From assembly GCF_035046485.1 (NCBI RefSeq), contig NC_085137.1, positions 381,858,706 through 381,922,705 on the forward strand: DNA of 64,000 nucleotides, written 5' to 3'. The position numbers were made by a program, and so were the translations under genes. The stretch is from Aedes albopictus (Eukaryota; Arthropoda; Insecta; Diptera; Culicidae). This document shows, piece after piece, positions 20,701-33,148 of this stretch; within the stretch, counting starts at the first letter, position 1, and every line of letters starts with the position of its first letter. The notes under the pieces are model-generated. The model had not been told where the DNA came from, made no database searches, and worked only from the letters and a program-made list of their open reading frames with translations.

Positions 20701-22860
20701 ATTATTGGATTCCTTCTGAGGATTACTCGAGCAATCCTGCTGGACATTCTTTTTAAAAACTTACTTCGTGGATTTTTTTTAGAAATTACACCTCGAATGC
20801 CTTCTGTGGATCCTTCAAGGATTCATTCTGGCGATTTCAACAGGAAGTCCTTTAGGGATTCATAGAGGAGTTTACACTGGGATTTCTCTAATAAATCCTT
20901 CTGGAGATTAAACCCGTAAATTGATCAAGGAATTTCTCCAGGAACTACTGGAGGAATACGATCTTTTTTTTTTCTCTGTTCGGAACATAAACCACTGCGA
21001 CCAATATTTGATCTATTGTGGCATATCCCGTGTCATTTGTATAGTGCATGTCGTATTACTTTATCACCATTGAGAAGTTATAAAGTATTCGGTTTTATTA
21101 CAGTAGTCATTTTCAACTTGATCGCAAGGGAGGATTCTGATTGATAGGTTCCGCTTTGAACACGCTCCTTTTTCAGTCAAAATCGGATCCCCTAACGATA
21201 AAGTCAAGAAATGATACCGATATTGACCATGCATCGGAACCCTAATCCTTACTGTTTCAAACTAGTGAACACCGAATAAAAGATTAGGAATACTAATCCA
21301 TTTGTCCCTGTTTCAAGGTCTATCTCGGCCACACCTAAAACCGAAACCTATCACTTTCAACAAGGTGTAAAATGTAATAAGGACCAAAGTGTTTTCCTTT
21401 GATTACTAAGTTATGCTGTTCCACTAGTTGGAAGCAGTTAGGACTAGGGTTCGGCTTGGTAGATCTTTCACCGCAACGCAACCCAAAAAGGCGATCTACC
21501 CACGCTACGGGCTCCGTTAAAGATCGAGCATATTTTAAACCCCCTCAACCATTCATCCCTCAGCACGGGTCGCCTGACACCTTGGATTGGGGTTACCTGT
21601 TTGGTGGACTTTTACCACCGGAACAGGTGGTCCGTAGTGCTATTCTAAGCCGGCAGCTACACGGGCAATTACGATCATTTACTGGAGGATTACCAAAACC
21701 AACTCAAGGAAGATTCCCAGAAGGAACTCCTGGATGATTCAGAGAATTAACATGTTGAACCGCCCGCCAGTTGCTCCTCTATTATTGCAAGGACGGCTGG
21801 GTTTTCACAAAGAAACAACAGAGTATGGCTTGGATTATCTTCATCGTCAGTTTGGTGTCCAATACTTTTCAACTTGCTTGGCCAGTAAACGAGAAGTTCT
21901 CTGCACTACTGAAAAATGCTTAGGTGTTTAGACAGGAGAAAAGGAGATATATCAGGAGCTTCGTCCTGGTAAACAATTTGCAATCAATCGGCCGATTCTT
22001 CTAATGTGTCACGATAAACGATGCGCTAGCGAAGAAATACCCTTTCGAAATCGTTCACAATCGCGAACGCGATCAATTATGCTGGAAATCACCCCACGCA
22101 TAAGAACGATGCCTTCACAGCAACAAACAACACAATAATACTCTGAAAAAACTTCTGGAGGATTCTTATAAAACTCTTGGAAGCATCGCACAAAAAAAAC
22201 TCCAGGCAAAACTCTAAAGGATTCACAAATTAAATTTCTTATGGATTCTCAAAAAGAACTCATTTTTAAAAATAATTTCAGGAGTGCATCAAAATGGAAA
22301 TTCCAAAGGATTCCCTGAAGGAATGTTAGAGTATCCAGATGGAAGTCCTGGAGAATACCTAGAAGAAACTCTTTGGAACTTAGGAAGTAGGAAATCATTA
22401 AATAATTCCAAAGACAATTCTAGAGAAAATCTATCAGAAGCTTTTGGTAGGATCTAACAACAAGGTCCAGGATGAATTCTAGAAGAAACTTCAGTAGGAA
22501 ACCCAAAAAGAATCCCTGTTGGAATCACAGAAGAAACATTTGGAGAAATTGCTGGATGAATTCTAGAAGAACTTGCGGGAAGAATGATGGAACTTTATGA
22601 AAAAACTCCTGATGGAATCCCAAAAAAAAAACTTTTGAAGGAATCCTGGGACCAACTTTTGTGGGAAACCCCACAAAGAACTCTTGTAATAAAACCCAGA
22701 AGGATTTTCGGATGAATTTGAGATACCCGCAGTTTGCAGATACTCCCTGATGATGGGAATGGGGCATTCGGGTTAATTCTAGAAAGTCTTGAAGGAATTT
22801 CCGATGGAATTGCTGAAGAATTCCCAGGAGTCAGTAACTCTTTTCGGTACACGAAAACTT
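20701..22860. repeat. Degenerate hairpin-type minisatellite (old array)
   Basis: Loose tandem units such as AAATCCTTCTGGAG, AAGAAACTTCAGTAGGAA and GGAATTGCTGAAGAATTCCC alternate GGAATT/AATTCC-type dyads with variable spacing, like a decayed, AT-rich version of the 13.5-19.25 kb unit. The array is split by a retroposon at 20964-21669. Stretches 21730-21935 and 22000-22130 do not follow the pattern and are unclassified. Confidence 0.6.
20964..21669 (-). mobile_element. Poly(A) retroposon, ~706 bp, unclassified
   Basis: The insertion begins with a poly(T) run at 20964 and is flanked by the same 7 bp, TACGATC, at 20957-20963 and 21670-21676. Removing it rejoins array sequence GAGGAATACGATCATTTACT. 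A poly(A) tail on the minus strand plus a short duplication indicates target-primed reverse transcription. No reverse transcriptase motif is visible, so it is a SINE-like element, a truncated LINE end or a processed transcript. Its right (5') half is GC-richer and includes CACCGGAACAGGTGGTCCG. Confidence 0.7.
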
Positions 22861-24018
22861 GTTATCGTGTTCTAAAACATAACCAAGCGTAATCGCACAA
22901 GATACCTACAGTAGGAGCATTCAGATCAGTGTCGAAAAAATTCAGCACAATGATGTTCAATTTGTGTGAAAACGAGCACAAATAAACAAACACAGTTACC
23001 CATAGACACGAGGCCGAGAATGAACATGACAAAGAGAGACGAGACAATGAAAGCGGCGTCTTGTGGTGTCATCCACTGTAATTGAAGTTCAGTTCAGCTG
23101 AACTTCAGCTCGATGAATTCGAATATGAATTGAAATTGATTTATTATGGTTTAGGCATACAAATACCGATATGTTACCTCCATTCAGTGCATTATAGTTA
23201 CTTTTGGTGAGTGATGCAAAACAACTGCATTTTTTGCTTCTGCATCGTGCTTTATTAACCCTAAAAGGGATACCTGGGGTCCATTGGACCCCAGGCGCCT
23301 TTCGGAGCTCGTCTTTGATGGAACACACTCAGCGAGGTGACGAAACTGAGGCCATGAAGGTATCCCTTTTAGGGTTAAAAATAATCGGTTGAAATTGAAA
23401 ATACTGACTTTGAGTATCAGTAGGTGATTGAAGTTCAGCAGACAGCGGTCAAAAGAATTTCGAAAGCATACATTTCTGAGAATGCCGCTCGGGTTGTCAA
23501 GACGACTATCAAAACAAAAACAAATCAACGACGCTGGCGCCGCTGGGCGTCGGTGCAGACGACCGTATTTTGACAATTGTCGTCACTGATTCAGATCGTG
23601 CACCACCGCGCACTTGTAAAGATAGAAAACCCTTGTAACTAAACCAACCAACAACGTGAATTACTGATAGCAATGTTATATGAACGTTATATCTATAATA
23701 TTAAATAAAGACCTTCATGTCAATAAGTGCAAAGCTTCTCTGAGGCAGACAATCACTAAACAAACTAATCATTCTATAATGTTTTGATATTATACTAAAA
23801 AAAATCAAAAGAAATGTTCTAGTTTTTCCGAGAATCTGAGAATGAATCAATCAATATTTTTTTCAGATAATTTTTTATGCATCTTGCTTATAAATGAGTT
23901 AAGTATAAATTTCACCTAGAACTTTTTCAGAAAATTCCCAGATTTTGCATAAACATGAGTTAGTAATGAAATTTGAGATGAACTTATCAAAAATAAGTTC
24001 TTAATAAGCCAATTCTTT
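22861..24018. other. No gene recognised apart from a small MITE
   Basis: No coding motif. A TTAA-flanked MITE lies at 23255-23378. A short palindrome, TTCAGTTCAGCTGAAC, occurs near 23090-23106 and TTGAAGTTCAGC recurs near 23428. Otherwise unclassified. Confidence 0.35.
23255..23378. mobile_element. TTAA-flanked MITE (piggyBac-type)
   Basis: Both ends are TTAA (23255-23258 and 23375-23378) joined to near-perfect inverted repeats CCCTAAAAGGGATACCT and its complement AAGGTATCCCTTTTAGGG. An internal hairpin, CCTGGGGTCC/GGACCCCAGG, lies next to the left end. TTAA target duplication and CCC/GGG ends are characteristic of the piggyBac superfamily. At 124 bp it is non-autonomous. Confidence 0.85.
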
Positions 24019-24215
24019 ATTGCACCAACGAACCTACCCTCAAACTGACTGACAATTCGCAGGTCATTTTGACAGATGTAACATGAGCATGAAGAGGACG
24101 GCAATAAGATCGATAAAGTAGAATACATGATCCGTCTTTTTCGTGCATGTGTGTGGTCTGTCAAAATGACCTGAGAAGTGTCAAATATTTTCATGGCTAG
24201 CTTTGTTGGTGTAAT
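24019..24215. mobile_element. MITE with ATTGCACCAAC ends
   Basis: Imperfect terminal inverted repeats ATTGCACCAACGAA and TTTGTTGGTGTAAT enclose inner inverted repeats CAGGTCATTTTGACAG and CTGTCAAAATGACCTG. The size is about 197 bp. No coding capacity and no clear target-site duplication. Confidence 0.7.
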
Positions 24216-24770
24216 GAAGAATAATCTAGACAAGAGTTTTACAAGAATCTCTCCAAAAACATTCGGCAATATTTACTTAAACCATATCGGCAAACCCCCA
24301 GAGATATGTAAACACAAAAGTTTCGTCGAGGTGCTCGCTAGCCAATAATCCACTGAAAGTCCTTTGGTAATTGAACACAAATTTCACCAGAGACTAAGTT
24401 CTGACTTCAATGATAATTTGCAAAACATGTTGCCCAATAATTTATATGAATCAACGCAAGTAACCACGGGGCTAAAGCAGTATTGCAAGCAGATATATGG
24501 GATATATAAAGCAACCATTACTTCACATGAACACTTGAAGTGGGTTTAAAGTGTTAAGGGCAAGTATGCGACTGAACTGAGATTACACCAGTATACAGAT
24601 GTAAACCCAAAGATGGTTACAAAATCGTTTCCAAACTTCAGCCCTCCCTTATATTGGTACGACCCCATGGAAACAGCCTCAATAGGGCGCCTTATGTATA
24701 TTATTTGGATGACTTTTCCTAAACTTGATGATAGTTTTTTAGTCAATGAATAAAAAAAATCACCGATAGA
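24216..24770. other. Nothing recognised
   Basis: Unclassified AT-rich sequence between a MITE and a degenerate array. Open frames of about 60 codons have no recognisable domain. Confidence 0.35.
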
Positions 24771-26720
24771 AATTTAATTTTCTGCACGGTTACCTCCAGG
24801 AAAACCACCGGAAATTCCTTCAGGAGTTGTTTCAGGATATATAGAAATTTTCCTAGAATCGTTGCAGATAGAAAATGTGTGTAGACAATTTTTAAATGAT
24901 TCCAATAAGAATTCCTCCAAAGATTCTGCGGGTTCAGGTCCATTCACTTTTCTGAAAATTTCTACCAGGGCTACTTTCAGGAATTTTATTTGGGATTTTT
25001 CAAAAGTTTCTGAAGAAATTACTCAACAGATTCTTCTGGGAAATAGTTCACGGTTGTTTTTAGGAAATCCTCCAAGTATCCTTTCAGGATTTCCTTAAGA
25101 TATTCCTCTTGAGATTTCTTCAGGAACTTCTTCAAGTATTGCCAATGAAGTTATAACATGTATTCTTTCATATATTGCAACACAAATTTATGAAGGAATT
25201 GCTACATGGTTTCTTTTCGGAATTCCTTCAAGAGTAATGCTAGGGTTTGATCAAATATTCCTCCCTTACTTTTGTCTGCGATTTCTGCAGAATTTCCAAC
25301 TAAATGTTATGTGTCAATCCTTAAGAATTCTTCTAAGATTTCCTTCGCAATTTCTTCAAGGGTGTCCTTGGGATATCTCTTTAGGATTTTTTTCAAAATC
25401 ATTACCAGAAATTCCATCAAAAAATCTTTTATGATTTTTATCTCAAAATAACTTCCAGAGTTCATCCAGAAATCTCTCATAAAATTCATACAGGAATGCA
25501 TCCAAAGGTATCACAAGGATTTCTTTAAGAGTTCCTCCAAAGATTACATTACATACTGCTACAGGAAATTTCGTCAAGTAATTCTCTAAAAAAAATCAAG
25601 ATTTTCTTCTAGAATTCGCCATAAGTATCGCCGAAGTGCTCAGAGGTTCTTTTAGTAATTCCTTCAGAAATTTGTTCAAAAATTCCTTCAGGTTGTTTGA
25701 GCAATTTCAGCAAAAATATTTTTAAAAAAATCCCTGGAGAAATCTTTGTAAACAAAAAACAGGAGATATTTGTGATGAAGCCTCACAGGATTTTTCAGGA
25801 AATTCATAGACAAATATCTAAAGAAATTATTGGAAATAGAATTGAAGAAGCTCCTGCTGAAACTCCTTGAAAATACTTGAAACACAGGAGAAGTCTCTGG
25901 AGATATTTCTAAATGAATTCCAAGAAAAAAAAAATCAGAAGGAATCTGTGGATTAATTTATGAAAGAATCCCTGTAGGAGTATCAGAAGAACTCTCCAGT
26001 CGAATTCCTTTAGAAATATCTGGATATCGGAAGGTATCCCAGTGGCATATTTAGAGAACACCTAGAGAAAAAAATTAGCTTAGGTTCCTGGACAAATTTC
26101 TGATAAAATGTCTGTATAAATTCCAAGAAAACAGTTTTGGGTAAACTTCTGAATAAATTCTTTAATGAATCCTGAAGTGTATTCTGGAGAAATTTTTTGA
26201 GAAAATACATGAAGAAATTCACGGAAGAACATTGGAGAAATTGCTGTTGGAATCACTGCACTAAGCAACATATTGAAGACCAATTAGTTTTGATGAGGTT
26301 TTCTAAAATCCGTGATGAATCAAAAAGTATTTTATTTTATTTTTAAAATAGTTTTGGTAACCTTTGGGAAATTGTTAAACCTAAAAATATTCTTTTTCCA
26401 AAATTTATGATAGGGCTGCTTCCTAGTTCTCTCATATTTTTTTTTCTTGAAATCTTAACGGGATGTTTCTTACAAAGTCTACGGATATCTCTAAGGATGA
26501 GCTCAGTAGCTCTTCAATTTCTTGTGAGGATCTAAAAGAGAGAAAAAATAACATATGGAGAAATCCAAGTAGCTCTCTCGAAGAAATTTCGGCTGAGCTC
26601 TGTGGTGATTCCACAGAAAGTTTCTAAGAAAAGTCCCGAGAGCAACTCCGGGAGAAATTACAAGAAAGCTATGAGACAAGCCTTGAAAACTTTTGGAAGT
26701 AAAGGTAATATTAGGGAAAT
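24771..26720. repeat. Degenerate hairpin-type minisatellite (old array)
   Basis: Dense AT-rich units such as AGGAATTCCTTCAAG, TTTCTTCAGGAACTTCTTC and GGAAATTTCGTCAAG are arranged without a fixed period. They are strongly diverged, which fits long decay. The pattern thins between 26280 and 26430. No gene. Confidence 0.6.
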
Positions 26721-27807
26721 CCTAGACAACCAATTTGCACGTATAATGAAGTTTATCTTCATGTTATACGTACTTTTATACGGTAAAGTTACATCGCATA
26801 AGATGCAGTAAAAGTGCCTTATGCGTACAAAAGTGGAGGCGCTATACGCGCATTGACGGAAAAATAATAACGTTATTTGACTTGAAGCGATATCTTACGT
26901 GATGCACGGTGTGCACTATTACGACGTAATATGGCATCTTATGCGTCTTTATAATATTCGAAAAAAAAGCAATTCTTGTCACCTTAGTATCGAACTAATA
27001 ACCTTTGGATTATCGAGCTACACTTCACATTTAACTCCAAACACTACTTATGAAATACACTGGCTAATTGCATTGACATTCTAACTCACCTCAGTATTTG
27101 CTGGAATGCACTTTATTTACCTGCGTTCTACGTGTTCGGCAAGCTATCTATAGCTCAACATGACGAAGCGTGATTTCCCACACAGTTATCACTACCCCTC
27201 TATTGCTAGCAAAACCCATTGTTAATTATCAGGTCAACAAAACAAAAATGATGTTTTTGTAACTTGATTTGTAACAATAATGATGACTGCTCACTTTCTT
27301 GTAGCTTTTTGGCACTCCAAGAGCACCTCTATCATTGTTATCACGAATCACATCGCAATATGCCAACGTTAACGATTCTTGCTTATGCGAGTTTGTATGC
27401 ACATTTAAACGAGTTTATTTTTACTTTTATGCGATTCAGTTTATACACCAATGCGAGATAAGCTGACATAATAAGAAAAGTGCCAAGCGAAGTTGTATAA
27501 CCATCGCAGTACGTAATTATGCTAATTCATTTGACACTTTGCGAGTTTGTCCGGACACTTTTGCGAATCAGCAAAGTTCGTCGCAATAAAGCATCAGAAT
27601 ATCGTCTACTACGATTTAGTCATACATGATAAAAGTTAATTTGCACTCTTATATGATTTTATCAGATACATCGCAATAAGTTCAAAAAATAACATCATAT
27701 GCGATGAAAATTGCCCCTCAGCCGTACAGATATGCGATAGTGACTTTAAAAAATCCTTTATATACGATGTACAGCGTGCATCCTTATGCGATTCCTAGTT
27801 GTCTGGG
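26721..27807. mobile_element. ~1.1-kb inverted-end element with many ATGCGAT motifs
   Basis: The left end CCTAGACAACCA and right end TAGTTGTCTGGG are imperfect inverted repeats, and both sides are degenerate minisatellite. Inside, the motif CTTATGCGAT/ATCGCATAAG and close variants recur more than ten times on both strands, for example at 26792, 26817, 26937, 27428, 27700, 27733 and 27784. No transposase motif is seen. This is probably a non-autonomous DNA transposon with amplified subterminal motifs, which in other families bind transposase. Confidence 0.5.
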
Positions 27808-28943
27808 ATACCAGGAAGAGCTTTGGTAGTAACTTCTGAACAAATCCCGGGAGAAACTTCAAGATAAATTTCTGCAGAAATCCCGCGGGATCTTTTAGAA
27901 AAAAGAGAGATTTTTCTGTAGAAATCCCCGAAGAAACCCTCGAAAATCACCTATCAAAAAGTAATCTGAGAAAACCTCTTAGAGAAATATCCATATATTG
28001 CTAGAGGTTGCTCTTTTGCCTTCTAAGTAGCTTTATTTTTAAGCAATTTTGGAACTTTAAAGATCACATAAGGAAGCTGAATAGCCTTGTAAATAGCTTC
28101 TGATGGAACTTTCTCAAAACTAATGTGAATACAAAAATGTACTTTTCCACAGCCTCTATTGTTTATTTGTATTGCATAAACATGACCCAACTTACTTCCC
28201 AAGTAACACACTTGTCACCGAAGAGTCACGGCGGCGCAGGTTTTTGTTACGCAGAAGTTACTATGACTTACTTCTAACAAATAAATAGTAACTTGCTAAA
28301 AGTAAGTCGCAGTAACTTCTGCGCAACAAAAACCTGCGCCGCCGTGACTCTTAGGTGACAAGTGTGTTACTTGGGTTCAGTATGACACACTCCTATAAAG
28401 ATTTGAATCGGATCCTCCTGCTGTCATTCTGCTACACTGTTATTCATTGATTTGGTAAACTTAAATTAGTTCATAAAAAAATCTTATACAGTAGTTTTTG
28501 TTAAAATTATAAAAAAAAATCTTTTGCACATCAGATTACTGAAATGAACTTCATAGACCTAGAAAGCTCCAATAAAGTTCCGAATAGTATGTTAAACAGC
28601 TTTCAAGCTGCTTAAGAGGTTAATAATGAGCCTTTCTGGAACTTAGGTACGAAGTTCCAGCAAGTAGTTAGCCTCGTAATCAGCCAGAAAGTTTCATTCG
28701 GAACTATTTATATCTGAAATCCATGAAACCTTAAAGTGCATTTTGTCCTGGGAAGCGGAACTTTTGGTTACTTGGGTTAGCAGATTTTCTGAGAGATATT
28801 CCAGGATAAACTCCTCGAGAAAACCTGGGATGATGTCGAATAGAAAGTCTGGAATAAATTTAAGCATATAAATCGGTTTAAATTCTGTGAAGACATCTGA
28901 AATTCAAAAAAGCGCCAAAAGGCCTGGGGAAAATTCTAGGAGG
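27808..28943. repeat. Degenerate array plus sequence around a CCCAAGTAAC MITE
   Basis: 27808-28010 and 28786-28943 follow the degenerate AGAAATCC/GGGAGAAAC pattern. Between them lies a perfect foldback (28198-28375) and, near 28771-28780, a further GGTTACTTGGGTT end, so one or more larger CCCAAGTAAC elements may be nested here. No gene. Confidence 0.45.
28198..28375. mobile_element. Foldback MITE with CCCAAGTAACAC ends
   Basis: Arms of about 75 bp are almost perfectly complementary, beginning CCCAAGTAACACACTTGTCA and ending TGACAAGTGTGTTACTTGGG. They share the GC-rich CACGGCGGCGCAGG and its complement, with a ~25-bp loop. High arm identity suggests either recent origin or selection on pairing. 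The CCCAAGTAAC end is shared with the 1.6-kb element at 37294-38902. Confidence 0.85.
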
Positions 28944-28945
28944 TA

Positions 28946-29436
28946 GGGTGGGTGTACCAATTATGGCACTACCTAAAGAAAGCTTTTTATACAAAAATAA
29001 CGAGAAGACCAACGAATGTCATCAATAAGTTAAAAGACAGCTTAGATTCCATACTTTGCAGGAAAAAATATAGAAACGGAGCCAAAACTACTTTTAGTAT
29101 TGATTACAGCGTGTGACAATGATAGGAACCCTGTACCAGTTATGGTTACATTTTTTAACTTCGGTTCCTTTTCGCACTAGTTGCGTGCATTCCTTATGGG
29201 GTTAGCCATAACTGGTACACTATGGCGAAAAAGGGTGCAAGGAAACCAAAATTTTAAGGAAAATGATTTATTTCTATCATAATTTGAATAAATTGTGAAG
29301 TTTGAATGAGTGCAATCATCTTTTGTGAACGCGATCATTTGTTCACAAAATTTGCATTGTGGATTTACATCGTTAAAGGGTAAAAATTAACTATGGCGAA
29401 TAATTAGTACTATAGCCATAATTGGTACAGTTACCC
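28946..29436. mobile_element. TA-flanked MITE with GGTACA/TACC ends, 491 bp
   Basis: The element starts GGGTGGGTGTACCAATTATG and ends CATAATTGGTACAGTTACCC, with TA at 28944-28945 and 29437-29438. The inner motif CTGTACCAGTTATGG and its complement AGCCATAACTGGTACA recur near 29130 and 29203, so the terminal motif is also present inside. TA duplication suggests mariner-like mobilisation. No coding capacity. Confidence 0.75.
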
Positions 29437-29999
29437 TACTCCTTAAGAAACACCTGGAGAAATACTGGAAGGAGCTCCGCAATACCTCTAAGTGAACTCC
29501 GGGAAAAATTTCGCTTGGAACTCTGGAAGCAAATTCTGGAAAACCTCTGGATGAAATCTCGGAAGTATCTCCTAAAAAAATTCCGGCTGAAACTTCAGGA
29601 ATAAACACGGGGTAAATTCATTGATAAATTCCAGCAGAAATCCTGGAAGGTACTCTTGGTGACATCTGGAGAAGAAAATTCCTGAATATATAGTTACGGA
29701 AGGCTTTGCCCTGCGATCCTTGACATGTTTCGAGTATACATTTTGCGGACTCACCACCTATTAATTTATTTCAAAGAACCGAACGATTCACATGATTGCG
29801 GATAAAGACAGAGGCAGACCTAGTGATGTTGGTGCTGAGGTAATGATTGATAGAATTAGTGTTTTCTTGAGTGTAGAGTACTTGTGACATCTTTACGTGG
29901 TTAAACTACCTGGGAACCCTAAACGTTCAGGGCAACTGGTGGAACATCGCTGAAGATGATGCTCTACTATACGCTTGAATTTTCTTACTTCGTCCTGAG
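29437..29999. repeat. Degenerate array, then unclassified sequence
   Basis: 29440-29690 follows the hairpin-type degenerate pattern (ACTCTGGAAGCAAATTCTGG, AATTCCAGCAGAAATCC). From about 29700 the sequence is unclassified and leads into an RTE reverse transcriptase remnant on the minus strand. Confidence 0.5.
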
Positions 30000-31530
30000 C
30001 ACCCAAATTTCGTTCCCACCTCCACTTTCGCTCCCGAATTTCTGTTGCTATCGGCTTTTCATGATATCAACGATGGAGCTCTACATTGGAGATCCAATTG
30101 TGAGGCCACCATGCACGAATCACATACCGCAGGCCGTTGAGAGTTTTTTGCTGATACACACACTGGCGTACTGAAGTACAGATTTCATATTCGAGTTGAA
30201 AATTCGCAAAGGCAGCCCTCGTCTTCTTGATCCTTCTTGCACCTATGTCGATCTTAATGCGACCATCAGTCGCCATTTGGCTACCAAGATTATTACGGAA
30301 AATAATAATGAAGCACTACAAATGCACATTAAAATATAACATATTATACTACCCATGATCGCATAGTTGCCGTAACCACCATTGACAATGTCAGCATTCA
30401 CAAGTTAATATCTATCAAATGTGCATAATTGTGACCAGTTTTATCCAATAGACCACAAGATCTACTCACTAGCTAGATATCAACGTGAAAAAAAAATCAT
30501 CAAAATGTCATTAATCATTGTTAAAATTTCAAAGGTATGTTGAAAACTACAGTGGCGCTTACTTAAACTATGCGATTATGGGCAGTATAGTGGAACCTTA
30601 CAAATGCGTAATAAAATAGGACATCACACTTGGACAAATACAACACAGAACATATATTTTGCCCGGTTACCCTAGTGGATAACAATTTCTGATGGCAGGA
30701 TGACGAGGTTTCATAAATGTTGTTGGTCCATCAGTCAATCCTGTAATCGTATTATGTCTGGCAGGTTGCCTTTAGTTTGCAGCGTTGCTTGCTTACATAG
30801 CTTGTGTTTTGTCTAGGAATTTCTAATCCTGAGGGGCATCCTGAATCAGATTTTAATGTGAGACGTCTACACTTTGATGTCCCTGTTAGGGAAGGGTCTA
30901 CACATGTCTTCCAGTTATTAATTGCCCGAAATTACCTAAATGTAGGCCATCAAAAGTATATCACTGATTTCTCATAGTGCCCTGTCACTTCGGAACACTA
31001 TAAATGTGCATTAAACTTGGGTAAAAGTTTACAAGTTAAAAACGTACGTATAACACGATAAATAAAACTTGTAATAAGATATTGAAAGCTTTCAACATTC
31101 TTCACCGCTTGCCCAGCTATCGTGAAGATGGAAGGGTTGACCTTGTTTACATCCAACGGTTTGGTCTTGATGGTAATCCCTGCCACCGAAGAGCGATTGG
31201 CAAGATCCTCGTGCTTACTTTGCATATCAGAGCGCCGTTGAGTTAAGGGAGCAACGTCATCAGCCAGATCGAAACCATTTAGGTGTTCTATGGGAATGGG
31301 CTGCCATAGCAACCCATGATTTGGTTCACGGTCAATCACGCCTACCAGGATCTCGTCGATTACGATGAGGAACAGTACTCTGCACGAAAATGCCCTGTAC
31401 TGTGCTTCAACGAGGCCGATAGTTTTCTCAGGGACACCCTTGCGCCTGAGTGATCCCCACATGTTTCGTGATTAGGACAGTCAAAAGATTTTTCGTAATC
31501 AATGAAAACCAGGTAGTAAAATAGACACCC
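30000..31530 (-). pseudogene. RTE-type reverse transcriptase remnant, split by an insertion
   Basis: Minus strand, upstream half (31530-31081): FIDYEKSFD (RT motif A), MWGSLRRKGVPEKTIGLVEA, VLFLIVIDEILVGVI, LADDVAPL (motif C) and NVESFQYL. The downstream half (30290-30000) continues with MATDGRIKIDIGARRIKK, YVIRAWWPHNWISNVELHR and KPIATEIRERKWRW, the RT thumb and C-terminus. Between FSCRV and LFLIVIDE about 28 residues typical of the family, including the GVRQGC motif B, are missing in frame. A 785-bp insertion separates the halves. A second gap follows AAFANF. Clearly inactive. It resembles the RT expected for the RTE endonucleases near 700 and 10000. Confidence 0.8.
30291..31075. mobile_element. 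785-bp insertion within the RTE reverse transcriptase
   Basis: The RTE frame breaks after CTACCAAGAT at 30290 and resumes at 31081, with AAGAT on both sides (30286-30290 and 31076-31080), consistent with a 5-bp duplication. The ends TATTAC and GTAATA are short inverted repeats. Inside, CACTACAAATGCACATTAAA (30314) has direct-repeat relatives near 30597 and 30990. No coding motif; family unknown. Confidence 0.6.
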
Positions 31531-33000
31531 CTGTCATAAAAAATACGAAAAAAAATCTCCCAAGGCCACCGTAATTGTTTGCCTCAAATCCACACAACAA
31601 TCAACGAACATTGCCCGTTAGTGCGAATGATTGCCACCAATCAAATCGCGGTAAATTCAAAGCTTTCATCGTCACGCTATCCATCCATCGTCTGTCGTAG
31701 CGCTTTACCTTGCCTCCCGTCCGTCGGCAGCCCCATGTCATCCGTCCAGTCCTTATCCACTTCTTCCATTCATATATCACACGTGGATGGCGGAAACTAC
31801 AAGTCACGCACATTGCGCCTGTGTATACGTAAAATCTCAGTATTAGGTCACGCAATTTTGGAGGGCTTCTGCCTGTCATTTGATACCTCTAAGAAGAAAG
31901 GCATTTTAGTTTAACAGAAAAAAAATGTCGCCAATCTTTACAAAGTGGGTGACAATTACCAAATATAGGACGCGACGACGCCCCGGTTGACGAACGTTCC
32001 GTTTCGTTGATGGAACTGCTGATGACGCAATAGAAAATCAGCAACCGTCGACGACGACGTCGCATTCTGATGAAATGTCCGTAATAATCATTTGCCAAAA
32101 TGACGACGTCTATCGCGCATTAATGGAATGCCAAAATGGATTCCATGTGTAATGGGGTGTTCTAGATACGACGACGGGAGAAAATAAAATCGCTCGTCAG
32201 CAGTGTCATTAGAGATAGTTGTTTCCCGGAAGATCCGATCAAAACTATATGGTTGGATGTTTGAAAAGTGTGCCGGATGAAGGTCTTTCCGTGGAATTCA
32301 CTGACCAGCCAACGTGCGCACGTGTTGATAACTAGCTTAGTTACTTTTCCATCACGAGTGTTGTCGGAACCGAGCTTTACCGTTCGTTGACGAAGGTTAC
32401 GTTTTAAAGAACCAACTTCTACATGTTTCAACACTTCCACTTTGATATTCTTGAATTTAGAAATTAGAATCCCGACTCGAAACCATAATCGAAGTCAATA
32501 TTGAAGCGAATCAACTTTGCACATATCGAACTGGGTGTAACACAAGCAGCAGCGGTACAAGTGCTTCCGGATACTAATGTACCGACCACATGAATCACCA
32601 CCCTCAACTGGTCTAATGAGCGGAAAACCGATCATACCCGGCTTGTTGGAACTAATAGAAAGGGGAGAGCGGAAATGGATCGCTCAAAGGGGATGTTGGT
32701 GCGAATGGTGAGATGGAAAAGTTTCTTCACAATCCGATAATCGTTCCAGTGTAGGGAGAGGTGCATTCACTGCAGTTGTACATAGTGGCATAGTTTAGGA
32801 ATATTGGTAGTCAAAACTCTTTCAAACCGAAACAAAGTGTTAAGTTTGTTGGTAGTGTTCATGTTTTAAACCTAGAAACACCAGAAAACACTTAAACCCG
32901 TTTCGGCCGTAGTCGGCACAATCGAACTTAAAATATCGCCGTTTATGAAATACACATGAAACTAGACATATATGTAAAACGACGGAATGGTCCCTGTAAC
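31531..33000. other. Low-repeat island; no proven gene
   Basis: No mobile element or domain recognised. CGTCGACGACGACGTCGC lies near 32047. Open frames at 31601-31879 and 32162-32440 (92 codons each, minus) resemble nothing known to me, and overlapping plus frames make coding uncertain. Possibly host-derived. Confidence 0.35.
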
Positions 33001-33148
33001 CGGAGGACTTTTCTGGTGCAATTCTTGAACTCCTCCAGAATTCCAGAATTCTTCAGGCAACTGCAGCTGAGATTCCTACAAAAAATATTGTTGTGAGATT
33101 CATCCATATTTTTCTTCGAAAAATCCTGTGATTCGTGAGTTTCTACAA

